NCBI GenBank assembly: GCA_964560655.1
Contig: CAZLLR010000017.1
Span: 1-18,145, forward strand
Length of the DNA stretch: 18,145 nucleotides
Direction: 5' to 3'
From: GCA-002772825 sp964560655
GTDB lineage: Bacteria; Patescibacteriota; Minisyncoccia; GCA-002772825
Below the pieces are notes generated by a model. It worked only from the letters and a program-made list of their open reading frames with translations, ran no database searches and was not told where the DNA came from. The position numbers and the translations under genes are program-made. Shown in pieces: positions 1-7,864 of this stretch (within the stretch, counting starts at the first letter, position 1; every line of letters begins with the position of its first letter).

Positions 1-106
1 CTGCAGGAGCATCAGTAGCTGGTGTTGGTGTCTCTGCAGGAGCATCAGTTGCAGGAGCTGCTACTGGTGTCTCTTCTACAGGAGTTGTTGGTGTATTTTC
101 ATCCAT
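1..106 (-). CDS. Pro/Ala/Thr-rich low-complexity protein, N-terminal part
   Basis: Only the first 35 codons are in the window; the gene runs off the left edge. Reading from the ATG at 104-106, the protein starts MDENTPTTPVEETPVAAPAT and continues as a Pro/Ala/Thr/Glu-rich, probably disordered stretch. The last part is an 11-residue repeat (33 bp at DNA level; the 16-mer CTGCAGGAGCATCAGT occurs at 1-16 and 34-49). There is no signal peptide or membrane segment in the visible part and no Shine-Dalgarno sequence before the ATG. A consensus sigma70-type promoter lies about 70 bp upstream. Acidic Pro/Ala-rich leaders occur on many unrelated bacterial proteins, so no function is proposed. The reading frame is well supported by the promoter and the clean codon repeat. 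Confidence 0.7.
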   Translation of the reverse strand, partial: MDENTPTTPVEETPVAAPATDAPAETPTPATDAPA

Positions 107-178
107 AATCTTTATATTAACTTAAGACTGACAATGACGACCTTGTACAATAAAAAATGACCCACTAGGGTTATTAGT

Positions 179-206
179 ATTATACACATAGGCAACTCAT
201 TGTCAA
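179..206 (-). promoter_or_regulatory. Sigma70-type promoter for the Pro/Ala-rich protein gene
   Basis: On the minus strand TTGACA (201-206) and TATAAT (179-184) are both perfect consensus hexamers, 16 bp apart. The expected start is near 172, giving a leader of about 66 nt. The 10-mer AGCTTGACAA is repeated 31 bp further upstream (230-240 region), where a weaker TACTAG at 208-213 could form a second, tandem promoter. No other function was seen in the 107-248 gap, including no clear terminator for the mscS gene. Confidence 0.7.
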
Positions 207-248
207 GCTAGTACAATGCAGAGAAGTACCTTGTCAAGCTCTCACCCT

Positions 249-1298
249 TTAGCTGTTAGTATTATTTAAATATATAGTCTGAGTTGGGTATGCCATAGAA
301 ATGCCCTCTTTTTCAAATAAGCCTTTGATTTTAAGGTGGATTTGCTGGTTTATATCCATATAATCACCATATTCAGCAGATTTTACAAAATATACAACTT
401 CAAAAGTAAGCGCTGAATCATCAAATTTTTGAAAATGAGTCCTATCAAAGTCTGCCATCTCTATGGATTTTATGATATTTTCTATCATACTTGGTATTTT
501 CTCTAATTTTTCCTGTGGAGTCTCGTAAGTGACACCAAAAGAGAACACAATCCGTCTTTTTTCTAATTTCTTGAAATTTTGAATTCTAGCAGAGGTTAAT
601 TCTTGGTTGGAGATAACGATCTCTTCTCCTTGTAGGGCTCTTATGCGTGTTGTTTTAATCCCTATTTTTTCTACCGTGCCCATGTTATCCCCAACGACGA
701 TAAAATCGCCTGGAACAAAGGGTTTATCAAAGTATATAGCAAAGGAACTAAATAGATCCATCAATATGTTTTGTAAGGCTAAGGCTACAGCTATACCACC
801 TATTCCTAGTCCAGCCACTAAGGATGTGATGTTTACTCCTAGATTTGAGAGTATTAGTAGTGCCCCTAGGACCCAGAGTATACCTTTTGCTATACCACTA
901 AGGAGATTTATGGCTGATTTGTTGCCGGCTTCACCCTCTGACTTGATATAACGCTTTGTTATATACTCAATAAGTACATTTATAGCTATTACCACTTGGT
1001 AAGTAATCCAGATGAGAAGCAGTGCATTTATTATTTTCTTCGTTGTACCGTTTAAGGAAAGTAGCAATGTGGCAAAGTAAAAAGCTACAAAATAGTAAAA
1101 TTGTGGCTTTATGGTCTGAATAATCTTTATGAAAGCATCGTCTATGTCTGTTTTTGTCTTTTTTGCTAGTTTTTTGAAATATCTTATAGCTAAGTCTTGG
1201 AATAACTTAAACAGAAATACAAACACAGCAAAAGCTAGTAAGGCTAATGTGTAGTCTTGAATGGTATTTTCTAAAATTTTATAATCCCAAAAATTCAT
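249..1298 (-). CDS. Small-conductance mechanosensitive channel (MscS family)
   Basis: A 349-residue inner-membrane channel that would open under membrane tension and release solutes during hypo-osmotic shock. Hydrophobic helices lie at about residues 14-34, 67-86, 88-112 and 135-155. They are followed by the pore-lining TM3 signature, Gly/Ala-rich GLGIGGIAVALALQN and then LFSSFAIYFDKPFVPGDFI, which is the best conserved part of the family. The beta domain follows (VVGDNMGTVEKIGIKTTRIR), then a cytosolic alpha/beta domain. Length is close to that of the compact MscS members. It lies 79 bp downstream of atpC on the same strand, separated by a weak hairpin, so read-through from the ATPase operon is possible. 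A TTAACA/TTATAT pair in that gap could be its own weak promoter. No Shine-Dalgarno site is seen. Family assignment is firm; which MscS subtype is not. Confidence 0.93.
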   Translation of the reverse strand: MNFWDYKILENTIQDYTLALLAFAVFVFLFKLFQDLAIRYFKKLAKKTKTDIDDAFIKIIQTIKPQFYYFVAFYFATLLLSLNGTTKKIINALLLIWITYQVVIAINVLIEYITKRYIKSEGEAGNKSAINLLSGIAKGILWVLGALLILSNLGVNITSLVAGLGIGGIAVALALQNILMDLFSSFAIYFDKPFVPGDFIVVGDNMGTVEKIGIKTTRIRALQGEEIVISNQELTSARIQNFKKLEKRRIVFSFGVTYETPQEKLEKIPSMIENIIKSIEMADFDRTHFQKFDDSALTFEVVYFVKSAEYGDYMDINQQIHLKIKGLFEKEGISMAYPTQTIYLNNTNS

Positions 1299-1327
1299 TT
1301 TACTTTAGATGTTAACTTAATATAAAT

Positions 1328-1357
1328 AACACTATGTTTTTATGTTAACATAGCATT
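1328..1357 (-). terminator. Weak hairpin after atpC
   Basis: Inverted repeat AACACTATGTT (1328-1338) / AACATAGCATT (1347-1357) with an 8-nt loop; 11 pairs, two of them G-U. On the minus strand it follows the atpC stop by about 20 nt, but the downstream tract is only ATTTATATT, so it is a weak terminator at best. On the plus strand it is followed by a better T-run (ATTATTTTT). Confidence 0.4.
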
Positions 1358-1377
1358 ATTTTTGAGCAAGGTCTTAG

Positions 1378-1812
1378 TTATATATTTTTTAATCTTTTCC
1401 AGCGTTTTACAGCTCTGGATCTGGCTAATTCTTTTTCAATTTGGGAAGTTAAGTCAGCGAAGATGACATCATCCTTGTGGATGCCTTCTGACTTTATTTT
1501 CTCTGCCCTCCTTTTTGCCTCTTCTGCTTTTTCTAAGTTAATCTCTTCTGCTCTTTCTGCTGTATCGGCCAATATAACAATCTTACCTTTCAGTATTTCT
1601 ACAAAACCTCCAGAGATAGCCACGATCTCTTTATTTTTCTCATAATCTTTAATTTCGATTACTCCAGGTGATAAGATTGAGATGAGGGGAATATGATCTG
1701 GAAGTACAGTTATCTCACCGGCTTTCGTTGGGATAGTCACTTGCAAGATTTCTTCACGAAATACAGTTCGCTCAGGGGTAACTATCTCAAATTTTATTGT
1801 CTTTTGGGACAT
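1378..1812 (-). CDS. atpC: ATP synthase epsilon subunit
   Basis: A 144-residue subunit of the F1 central stalk, which couples the c-ring to gamma and can inhibit ATP hydrolysis. The N-terminal beta-sandwich shows the usual pattern IVTPERTVF...EILQVTIPTKAGEITVLPDHIPLIS...GVIEI, with GGFVEI near residue 67. The C-terminal half is the two-helix domain, Lys/Glu/Ala-rich (EKAEEAKRRAEK, then IEKELARSRAVKRW). Length is typical (about 130-145). It is last in the operon, 91 bp after atpD. That gap holds a long-range inverted repeat and no separate promoter that I can recognise. Confidence 0.95.
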   Translation of the reverse strand: MSQKTIKFEIVTPERTVFREEILQVTIPTKAGEITVLPDHIPLISILSPGVIEIKDYEKNKEIVAISGGFVEILKGKIVILADTAERAEEINLEKAEEAKRRAEKIKSEGIHKDDVIFADLTSQIEKELARSRAVKRWKRLKNI

Positions 1813-1827
1813 ATTTAAATTTATCCT

Positions 1828-1898
1828 GTTAGAAATTATGTTTATAAACTCTTATTATTTATTTATACCACTTTAGACAATTTTTAGGGATTTCTAAC
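1828..1898 (-). repeat. Long-range inverted repeat in the atpD-atpC spacer
   Basis: GTTAGAAAT (1828-1836) and ATTTCTAAC (1890-1898) are perfect 9-bp complements separated by 53 nt. They bracket most of the unusually long 91-bp atpD-atpC spacer. In the mRNA they could form a large stem-loop just before the atpC start. No T-tract follows, so it is not a terminator. A role in lowering epsilon expression relative to beta is inference only. Confidence 0.35.
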
Positions 1899-1903
1899 TG
1901 GAT

Positions 1904-3304
1904 TTATTTTTTAGATATAACTTCCGTTAACCCTCCTTTCATATAGAAATCACTTTCATTTTTATCATCATGTTTGCCTTCTAGTATTTCTTCGAAGTCT
2001 GAGATCGTATCTTTCAGATTGACATACTTACCTGGGGACCCAGTAAATGTCTCAGCGACAAAGAATGGCTGTGATAAGAATCTTTGGATTTTTCTCGCGC
2101 GAGAGACTATTAGTTTATCTTCATCAGATAGCTCTTCCATACCTAATATAGCGATAATATCTTGAAGGTCTTTGTATCTCTGGAGTACTTTCTGTACTCC
2201 TCTGGCTACTTGATAATGTTTTTTACCAACAATCTTTGGGTCAAGTATGATAGAAGAAGAGTCCAGTGGGTCTACCGCTGGGTAAATACCCAACTCAGAC
2301 AAACCCCTGGACAATACTACCGTTGAATCAAGGTGGGCAAAAGTTGTTGCCGGTGCAGGGTCAGTAAGGTCGTCGGCTGGCACATAAACCGCTTGTATAG
2401 AAGTGATAGATCCTTTATCAGTAGAGGCAATCCTCTCTTGCAATTCACCCATCTCTGTAGCGAGGGTTGGTTGATAGCCTACAGCAGAAGGCATTCGTCC
2501 TAGGAGGGTAGAGACTTCAGATCCTGCCTGAGTAAAACGGAATATATTATCAACAAAGAAAAGCACATCTTGGTTCTTCTCGTCTCGGAAGTATTCAGCC
2601 ATTGAAAGAGCTGTTAGAGCTACACGAGCTCTAGCTCCTGGTGGTTCGTTCATCTGTCCGAAGACCATAGCAAGTTTGTCTATAACTTTAGAGTCTTTCA
2701 TTTCATGATAGAGGTCGTTTCCTTCACGAGTTCTTTCTCCTACTCCAGCAAAAACAGAAACTCCTCCATGGGCTTTTGCTATGTTGTTTATAAGCTCTTG
2801 TATAATAACAGTCTTACCTACTCCCGCTCCACCAAATAAGCCTACCTTCCCGCCTTTTAGTATAGGGCAGATAAGGTCTATCACTTTGATACCTGTCTCT
2901 AGTACTTCTGTTTCTGTAGATTGAGCGGTAAACTCTGGTGCTGGCCTGTGGATAGGATATCTTTTATCGACTTCTGGTTCTTCCCCATCAGCTATCACAT
3001 TTCCTAGTACATCAAATATACGCCCTAGCGTTTCATCTCCGACGGGCGCACTAATAGGGTTTCCCGTATTTATAACTTCATCACCTCTTTTAAGTCCATC
3101 TGTTGAGGTCATAGCTATAGTTCTTACTAGGTTAGAGCCAAGGTGTTGTTGCACTTCTAAAACAATCTTTTTGTTACCATACTTAATATCAAGTGCAGTA
3201 AAAATCTCCGGTAAATTATTTTCAAAATATACATCAACTACAGCTCCGATAATTTGTCTTATTTCTCCTGTCATTTGAGTAGTTTGTTCAGATTTTTTTT
3301 CCAT
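1904..3304 (-). CDS. atpD: ATP synthase beta subunit (catalytic)
   Basis: The catalytic F1 subunit, binding ADP/Pi at the alpha-beta interface. Visible motifs: Walker A GGAGVGKT around residue 160, GERTREGNDLY, Walker B segment VLFFVDNIFRFTQAGSEVS, the GYQPTLATEMG segment, SITSIQAVYVPADDLTDPAPATTFAHLD, and the DELSEED-type loop as GMEELSDEDKLIV near the C-terminus. I choose the ATG at 3302-3304 (MEKKSEQTTQ), giving 466 residues. The frame stays open to a TTG at 3320-3322 next to the atpG stop, but that would add six untypical residues. The first conserved strand (GEIRQIIGAVVDVYF) follows in either case. No Shine-Dalgarno site precedes either start. Length is normal for the family. Confidence 0.97.
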   Translation of the reverse strand: MEKKSEQTTQMTGEIRQIIGAVVDVYFENNLPEIFTALDIKYGNKKIVLEVQQHLGSNLVRTIAMTSTDGLKRGDEVINTGNPISAPVGDETLGRIFDVLGNVIADGEEPEVDKRYPIHRPAPEFTAQSTETEVLETGIKVIDLICPILKGGKVGLFGGAGVGKTVIIQELINNIAKAHGGVSVFAGVGERTREGNDLYHEMKDSKVIDKLAMVFGQMNEPPGARARVALTALSMAEYFRDEKNQDVLFFVDNIFRFTQAGSEVSTLLGRMPSAVGYQPTLATEMGELQERIASTDKGSITSIQAVYVPADDLTDPAPATTFAHLDSTVVLSRGLSELGIYPAVDPLDSSSIILDPKIVGKKHYQVARGVQKVLQRYKDLQDIIAILGMEELSDEDKLIVSRARKIQRFLSQPFFVAETFTGSPGKYVNLKDTISDFEEILEGKHDDKNESDFYMKGGLTEVISKK

Positions 3305-3322
3305 ATAATTAAAATATACCAA

Positions 3323-4291
3323 TTATTTATTAAGGGCCTCTGCTCCTGCTGATATTTCAGCAATCTCTGCTGTTATAGTTGCTTGCCGTGCTTTATTATA
3401 AAATAATGTTAATTCTTGAACCATATCAGAAGCTGATTCAGTCGCTTTGTGCATAGCTGTCATTCGGGCACTATGTTCGGAAGCGTTTGACTCAAGGAGA
3501 GCTTGGTAAAGTTGTATTTCTACTAATCTTGGAATTATTTCGTCTAAGGCTTCCTCGGGACTAGGTTCAAATATATATTCATATTTAAAGCTTCCAGATT
3601 TTAAATGTTTTTCTTCCTTCTCTTTTATAAAATCCTTATTTAAGCCGGTTTTTGTATCCTGCCCAACGATTCCAAGATATTCTTCATCTGAGGTTATGTC
3701 AATCGGTAGGAGTTGTTTTACTCTAGGTATCTGATTGGCGGTGCTGACAAAGTCGGTATAAGCAACCATAATCTTATCGTATTTATTAGACAAGAAGCCC
3801 TCAATAATTATCTTAGAAACTGGAATGACTTCTCTAAATTCAGGGGTTATGTCAATCTTAGGAAAATCAACGGCGATATTATAACCATAATTACGGTAAA
3901 CACTCATACCCTTTTTACCTAATAAGATAAAATCAGTCTCAACCTTAGTTTTAGTTGATTCCTGGTGCTTTTTTATTGAACTGATAACCTTACTTATCAG
4001 AGTAGTGTTAAACCCTCCACATAAGCCACGGTTAGAGGTAATAAGGACTATTCCAATCTTAGTAATGTCCCCCCTTTTTGTTAGAAGAGGATGAGGAGTT
4101 GAACTAACATTTATTGAATTAGCTAAGTTTAAGAGAATTTCCCAACTTGAATTTGCATATGTTCTTGTAGATAAAACACGCTCAACAGCCTTACGCATCT
4201 TTGATGCAGCAACCATCTCCATCGCCCGTGTAACCTTCTTCGTGTTGTTGACGGATTTTATTCTTGATTTTATCTCTTTGATCTTTGCCAT
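3323..4291 (-). CDS. atpG: ATP synthase gamma subunit (rotor shaft)
   Basis: The asymmetric coiled-coil shaft of F1. The N-terminal helix carries IKEIKSRIKSVNNTKKVTRAMEMVAASKMRKA, a near-invariant signature. Next comes ITSNRGLCGGFNT (the SDRGLCGG element), and the C-terminal helix is ALLESNASEHSARMTAMHKATESASDM...LTLFYNKARQATITAEIAEISAGAEAL. At 322 residues it is about 30 longer than typical. The extra length sits between the Rossmann-like part and the C-terminal helix, around residues 205-235 (a charged segment with EKEEKHLKSGSFKYEY). It lies 38 bp after atpA, and its stop is 18 bp upstream of the chosen atpD ATG. Confidence 0.97.
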   Translation of the reverse strand: MAKIKEIKSRIKSVNNTKKVTRAMEMVAASKMRKAVERVLSTRTYANSSWEILLNLANSINVSSTPHPLLTKRGDITKIGIVLITSNRGLCGGFNTTLISKVISSIKKHQESTKTKVETDFILLGKKGMSVYRNYGYNIAVDFPKIDITPEFREVIPVSKIIIEGFLSNKYDKIMVAYTDFVSTANQIPRVKQLLPIDITSDEEYLGIVGQDTKTGLNKDFIKEKEEKHLKSGSFKYEYIFEPSPEEALDEIIPRLVEIQLYQALLESNASEHSARMTAMHKATESASDMVQELTLFYNKARQATITAEIAEISAGAEALNK

Positions 4292-4329
4292 AGGGTAATT
4301 GGCCAGTTATTTTAATGATTGTTATCTTT

Positions 4330-5838
4330 TTATAATGTTGATTTATAATCAGAGATTAAGGTTTTTACTTTATTCTCAAGGTCTTCGTTAAATTCCTCTT
4401 CAGCTATATCTCTTAAGACCTCTTTTCCTGTAAGTTCTGCATATTGGTGCAAGCCTTCTTCAAATTTGATAATATTTTTAACCTCTACATCGTCAGTAAA
4501 GCCGTTGGTTAGTGCATAAAAGATTAAAATTTGGTCAGCCACAGATAGAGGGGAGTATTGATCTTGCTTTAAGATCTCACTCAATCTTTTACCTCGCTCT
4601 AGTTTGGATTTTGTCTCTATGTCTAAATCTGACCCAAATTGTGCAAAAGCGGCAAGTTCTCTATATTGAGCCGCTTCTAACCTCATCTTTCCGGCGACTT
4701 TTTTCATCGCTTTGATTTGGGCAGACCCTCCCACTCGGGACACTGATAAACCAGCGTTTACTGCAGGACGGTTTCCTTTATAGAATAGATCAGGTTCAAG
4801 ATAAATTTGTCCATCAGTGATAGATATAACATTGGTAGGTATGTAGGCTGATACATCACCAGATTGAGTCTCAATAATCGGCAAGGCTGTAATAGAGCCA
4901 CCACCGTGGTCTTTGTTTAGCCGGCAGGATCTTTCAAGTAGTCTTGAATGCAAGTAAAACACATCTCCGGGGTAAGCCTCACGCCCCGGAGGTCTTCTTA
5001 AGAGTAGAGAGATTTCACGATATGCGACAGCATGCTTTGAAAGGTCATCATATACTATCAAGACATCTTCTCCTTTGTCTAAGAAATATTCAGCCATAGC
5101 TGTCCCAGAGTAAGGGGCTATATAGAGTAGAGATGCTGGGTCAGAGGCGCTGGCTAATACAACGGTCGTGTATTTCATAGCACCATGTTTTTCTAGCTTA
5201 GAGACAATACTGGCTATCTTTGATTTCTTTTGCCCTATAGCCACATAAATACATTTCATATTTTGACCTTTTTGGTTGATGATCGTATCAATAGCTATGG
5301 CTGTTTTACCTATTTGTCTGTCACCTATTATAAGTTCCCTTTGCCCACGTCCTATAGGGATCATCGCATCTATCGCTTTAACACCTGTTTGTATAGGTTG
5401 GTTAACAGATTGTCGGGAGATCACACCTGGAGCAATCTTTTCAATAGGATAAAATTTAGCTGTATCTATCTTATGTTTACCATCGATTGCTTCGCCTAAT
5501 GGGTTTATCACTCTTCCTACCATCTCCTCTCCTACAGGAACTTCTAGGATTTTTCCAGAAGCTGTAACCTCGTCACCCTCTTTTATCTCTGAGAAATCAC
5601 CTAAGACGATAGCCCCTACACTATCCTCTTCTAGGTTTAAGACAACCCCATAGATCGTTTTATCTTTATTTTTAAATTCAATCATCTCTGACATTGCGAC
5701 ATCAGAAAGGCCAGAGATTTTAACAATACCGTCACTAATAGAAATAACACTACCTATATTTTTAAGAGTCGTAGTCGTTTTATAATCAGAAATCTTGCTT
5801 TTTATCTGCTCTACGATGAAGTCTTTAGTGTTTGACAT
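4330..5838 (-). CDS. atpA: ATP synthase alpha subunit
   Basis: The non-catalytic nucleotide-binding F1 subunit, 502 residues (typical). Motifs: N-terminal barrel VISISDGIVKISGLSDVAMSEM, Walker A GDRQIGKTAIAID (Ile where the family commonly has Thr, which does not disturb GxxxxGKT), Walker B VLIVYDDLSKHAVAYRE, the PPGREAYPGDVFYLHSRLLER segment, and the arginine-finger region VSRVGGSAQIKAMKKVAGKMRLEAAQYRELAAFAQFGSDLD. It starts with ATG at 5836-5838, 12 bp after the atpH stop, and is followed by atpG. Confidence 0.98.
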   Translation of the reverse strand: MSNTKDFIVEQIKSKISDYKTTTTLKNIGSVISISDGIVKISGLSDVAMSEMIEFKNKDKTIYGVVLNLEEDSVGAIVLGDFSEIKEGDEVTASGKILEVPVGEEMVGRVINPLGEAIDGKHKIDTAKFYPIEKIAPGVISRQSVNQPIQTGVKAIDAMIPIGRGQRELIIGDRQIGKTAIAIDTIINQKGQNMKCIYVAIGQKKSKIASIVSKLEKHGAMKYTTVVLASASDPASLLYIAPYSGTAMAEYFLDKGEDVLIVYDDLSKHAVAYREISLLLRRPPGREAYPGDVFYLHSRLLERSCRLNKDHGGGSITALPIIETQSGDVSAYIPTNVISITDGQIYLEPDLFYKGNRPAVNAGLSVSRVGGSAQIKAMKKVAGKMRLEAAQYRELAAFAQFGSDLDIETKSKLERGKRLSEILKQDQYSPLSVADQILIFYALTNGFTDDVEVKNIIKFEEGLHQYAELTGKEVLRDIAEEEFNEDLENKVKTLISDYKSTL

Positions 5839-5850
5839 AATATATATTAT

Positions 5851-6252
5851 CTAGCTTTTAATGGACATATTTAAGTCTTTAATTTTTGTCTTTAGGCTAT
5901 TGTCCAATATCTTGTCATCATATTTTATTATTACACCACCTAATATATCTTTATTAATCTTCTCCTTAACTAGTATTTTCTTTGCCTTTGATTGAGTTAT
6001 TAAGAAATCCTTTATTGAGTTAAGAGAGTCAGTGTCTAATTTTCTCGCTGATATAACCTCAGACTCTATAATCCCATTTTCTTTATTCCATAAAGAAGAG
6101 AATATCTGAGTTACTTTCCTTGCCTTTGATAAATCATTATTTTTAATTAAGAGGTCGGTAAAATTATCTACAATTTTTTTTACCTCATAATCATCCTTAC
6201 CTAGGGTAGATTCAAATAAGCTATTAGCGTATGTTTTAGGGGTTACTTTCAT
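5851..6252 (-). CDS. atpH: ATP synthase delta subunit, short form
   Basis: The peripheral-stalk subunit linking the top of F1 to the b subunits. At 133 residues it is clearly shorter than the usual 175-185. The N-terminal helical domain is reduced, beginning with the characteristic TPKTYANSLFES. The C-terminal family motif is intact (KINKDILGGVIIKYDDKILDNSLKTKIKDL, the LIGGFVIRIGDKVIDGS-type element). Identity rests on that motif plus its position between atpF (4-bp gap) and atpA (12-bp gap). The shortened N-terminal bundle is the part that normally binds the alpha N-terminus, so the F1 contact may differ. Confidence 0.9.
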   Translation of the reverse strand: MKVTPKTYANSLFESTLGKDDYEVKKIVDNFTDLLIKNNDLSKARKVTQIFSSLWNKENGIIESEVISARKLDTDSLNSIKDFLITQSKAKKILVKEKINKDILGGVIIKYDDKILDNSLKTKIKDLNMSIKS

Positions 6253-6256
6253 AAGA

Positions 6257-6748
6257 TTATATATTATTTATGATCTTACTGATGATTTCTTTGTCCTTCT
6301 TCGCATCAATCTTTTCTCCTATTATTTTTTCTAAAGCAAGTGTTATTAAGTCAGTGACCTCATTCTTTACATCTTTTAGTATTTGAGCTTTCTCTGCCTT
6401 CATTCTGACTTTTTCTTGGTCAACCACCACTCTTATTTCATCTTTTACTTTGTTTATCATCTCCTCTCTTTTTTCTTTACCTAATTTATCAGCTCTAGAT
6501 ATAATCGTCGCTGACTCCTTCTTCGCTTCGATGATGATAGACTTTTTTTCTTCTTGAGCTTTATTTAGACTGTGCTCAGCCTTATCGGCCATCTCTATAC
6601 CAGCTTTAATCCTATCTTTTCTATCTTCCAGGAACTTAAAAATAGGCTTATATCCTAGTTTATATAAAACAAAAAATAATATAGCAAAATTTATAAATTG
6701 CGCTATAAGTATTTTATAATTTACTCCAAATGCATTTAAAAGCTCCAT
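6257..6748 (-). CDS. atpF: ATP synthase subunit b
   Basis: The peripheral-stalk membrane subunit, 163 residues (typical). One N-terminal membrane helix at about residues 12-33 (ILIAQFINFAILFFVLYKLG) is followed by the usual hinge KPIFKFLEDRKDRI. A long charged coiled coil then runs to the C-terminus (repeated AEHSLNKAQEEKKSIIIEAKKE-like Lys/Glu/Ala stretches, ending with the LITLALEKIIGEKID motif). It is separated from atpE by 89 bp, wide for this operon. I saw no hairpin or promoter in that gap that I can support. Confidence 0.94.
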   Translation of the reverse strand: MELLNAFGVNYKILIAQFINFAILFFVLYKLGYKPIFKFLEDRKDRIKAGIEMADKAEHSLNKAQEEKKSIIIEAKKESATIISRADKLGKEKREEMINKVKDEIRVVVDQEKVRMKAEKAQILKDVKNEVTDLITLALEKIIGEKIDAKKDKEIISKIINNI

Positions 6749-6837
6749 ATCTCTCTAATAATTAAAAAATAACCCCGTCATCTGGAAGTGCTAGGTCTCC
6801 ATCCATTGCTTACGCGTTTATAACTGAGCGACTTTTA

Positions 6838-7065
6838 TTAACCAAATAAAATTATAAAGGTGATTACTAAGGCGTAAATACCTGTTGATTCGGTAATAGC
6901 CATAGTTACGAACATAATTGGTGTTATTTTCCCGCTAACTTCTGGGTTTCGTCCTATTGCTTCCATTGCTTTAGATGCGATGATGCCCTCTCCTATAGCT
7001 GGACCAATACCGCCTAATCCTATTGCTAAACCTGCTGCTAATGCTTTTACTGCTTCTGTTTCCAT
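6838..7065 (-). CDS. atpE: ATP synthase subunit c with two-carboxylate Na+-type binding site
   Basis: The rotor-ring proteolipid, 75 residues, forming a two-helix hairpin with polar loop AIGRNPEVSGKI. Helix 1 contains GIGPAIGEGIIASKA with Glu at position 26. Helix 2 contains TMAITESTGIYALVI with the ion-carrying Glu at 59 and Ser60, Thr61, Tyr64. In the Ilyobacter tartaricus Na+ ring the ligands are Gln32, Glu65, Ser66 and Tyr70. The spacing here (26 to 59) matches 32 to 65 exactly, with Gln replaced by Glu. That Glu/Glu pair is the arrangement described for the Fusobacterium nucleatum Na+ ring. The sequence therefore points to Na+ coupling. There is no Shine-Dalgarno site before the ATG at 7063-7065, surprising for the most abundant subunit. 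Confidence 0.96.
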   Translation of the reverse strand: METEAVKALAAGLAIGLGGIGPAIGEGIIASKAMEAIGRNPEVSGKITPIMFVTMAITESTGIYALVITFIILFG

Positions 7066-7101
7066 AATTTATTTATCTTAAACTTATAACTAAAATTATT
7101 A

Positions 7102-7860
7102 TTAAATTGATGCTTGTTCTACCAGTTCGTCTGGTTCTATCTCAGAGGCTAGTGATATAAACACTAGGGTCAGGGTAGCAAAAACAAATGCTTGCACTAT
7201 TGCTGTGAGTACTCCTAAAAACATGAAAGGAAGGGGCGCTATAAACGGTACGAGGAAGAGCATGACCATCCCTAAGACTTCTCCTGCGAATATATTTCCA
7301 AAAAGTCGGAAAGATAAAGAGAGTACTTTTGCCACTTCGCCAACAATGTCCATGATACCTAAGAAGAACTTTAATGGACTTCCAAAATTTATAAATTTAC
7401 CTAGATAACCGAACGGTCCATGTGTCATTATCGCTACAACTTGGGCTATTATAACAGATATTATGGTTAAGACAAGGACCATTCCGTAGTCAGCCATAGC
7501 TGATCGAAAGACAGATATTACCCCATCTCCACTTTTTAATGTCACCGCTGCTTGTCCTGGGATAAAGGCAAATAAGTTTGCCGTGAGGATAAAAATAAAT
7601 AATGTGAAAAAGAGAGGGAAAACTTTTTTGGCTTTTTCTTCGCTTCCTATGACTGACTTAACAAAGGCGAAGCTTTCTTCTATCAAGACTTCGGCACAGT
7701 TTTGCAGATTACCAGGGATCATTTTTAAAGAAAAGCGTATTATAAGTGTGGTAAGTATTAAGAAGCCACTGATAAACAGAGTCCAGATTAAAGAATTCGT
7801 CACGGGAAATGACTTTATATAGAATATTATTTCTGGCGCTATTGAGATGTTTAATTCCAT
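7102..7860 (-). CDS. atpB: ATP synthase subunit a
   Basis: The Fo stator subunit forming the two ion half-channels against the c-ring; 252 residues with five to six hydrophobic helices. The essential arginine is R185 in LSLSFRLFGNIFAGEVLG, followed by the last long helix ending FISLASEIEPDE. An earlier conserved helix is FPLFFTLFIFILTANLFAFIPG. Length is normal. It starts with ATG at 7858-7860, only 4 bp after the atpZ-like gene, and precedes atpE by 36 bp. Together with the c-subunit signature it would form a Na+ path, but the subunit a sequence alone does not decide ion choice. Confidence 0.96.
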   Translation of the reverse strand: MELNISIAPEIIFYIKSFPVTNSLIWTLFISGFLILTTLIIRFSLKMIPGNLQNCAEVLIEESFAFVKSVIGSEEKAKKVFPLFFTLFIFILTANLFAFIPGQAAVTLKSGDGVISVFRSAMADYGMVLVLTIISVIIAQVVAIMTHGPFGYLGKFINFGSPLKFFLGIMDIVGEVAKVLSLSFRLFGNIFAGEVLGMVMLFLVPFIAPLPFMFLGVLTAIVQAFVFATLTLVFISLASEIEPDELVEQASI

Positions 7861-7864
7861 AAAT

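Noticed and set aside
607..951. Plus-strand frame of 114 codons within the MscS gene
   Set aside because: Antisense shadow of the conserved pore region; no ribosome site and no independent support.
3305..3322. TTG start for atpD at 3320-3322
   Set aside because: It would add six residues not seen in beta subunits and has no ribosome site; the ATG at 3302-3304 fits the family better.
6749..6837. Regulatory element in the 89-bp atpE-atpF gap
   Set aside because: I looked for a hairpin, promoter or small frame and found only 4-bp pairings; nothing I can support.
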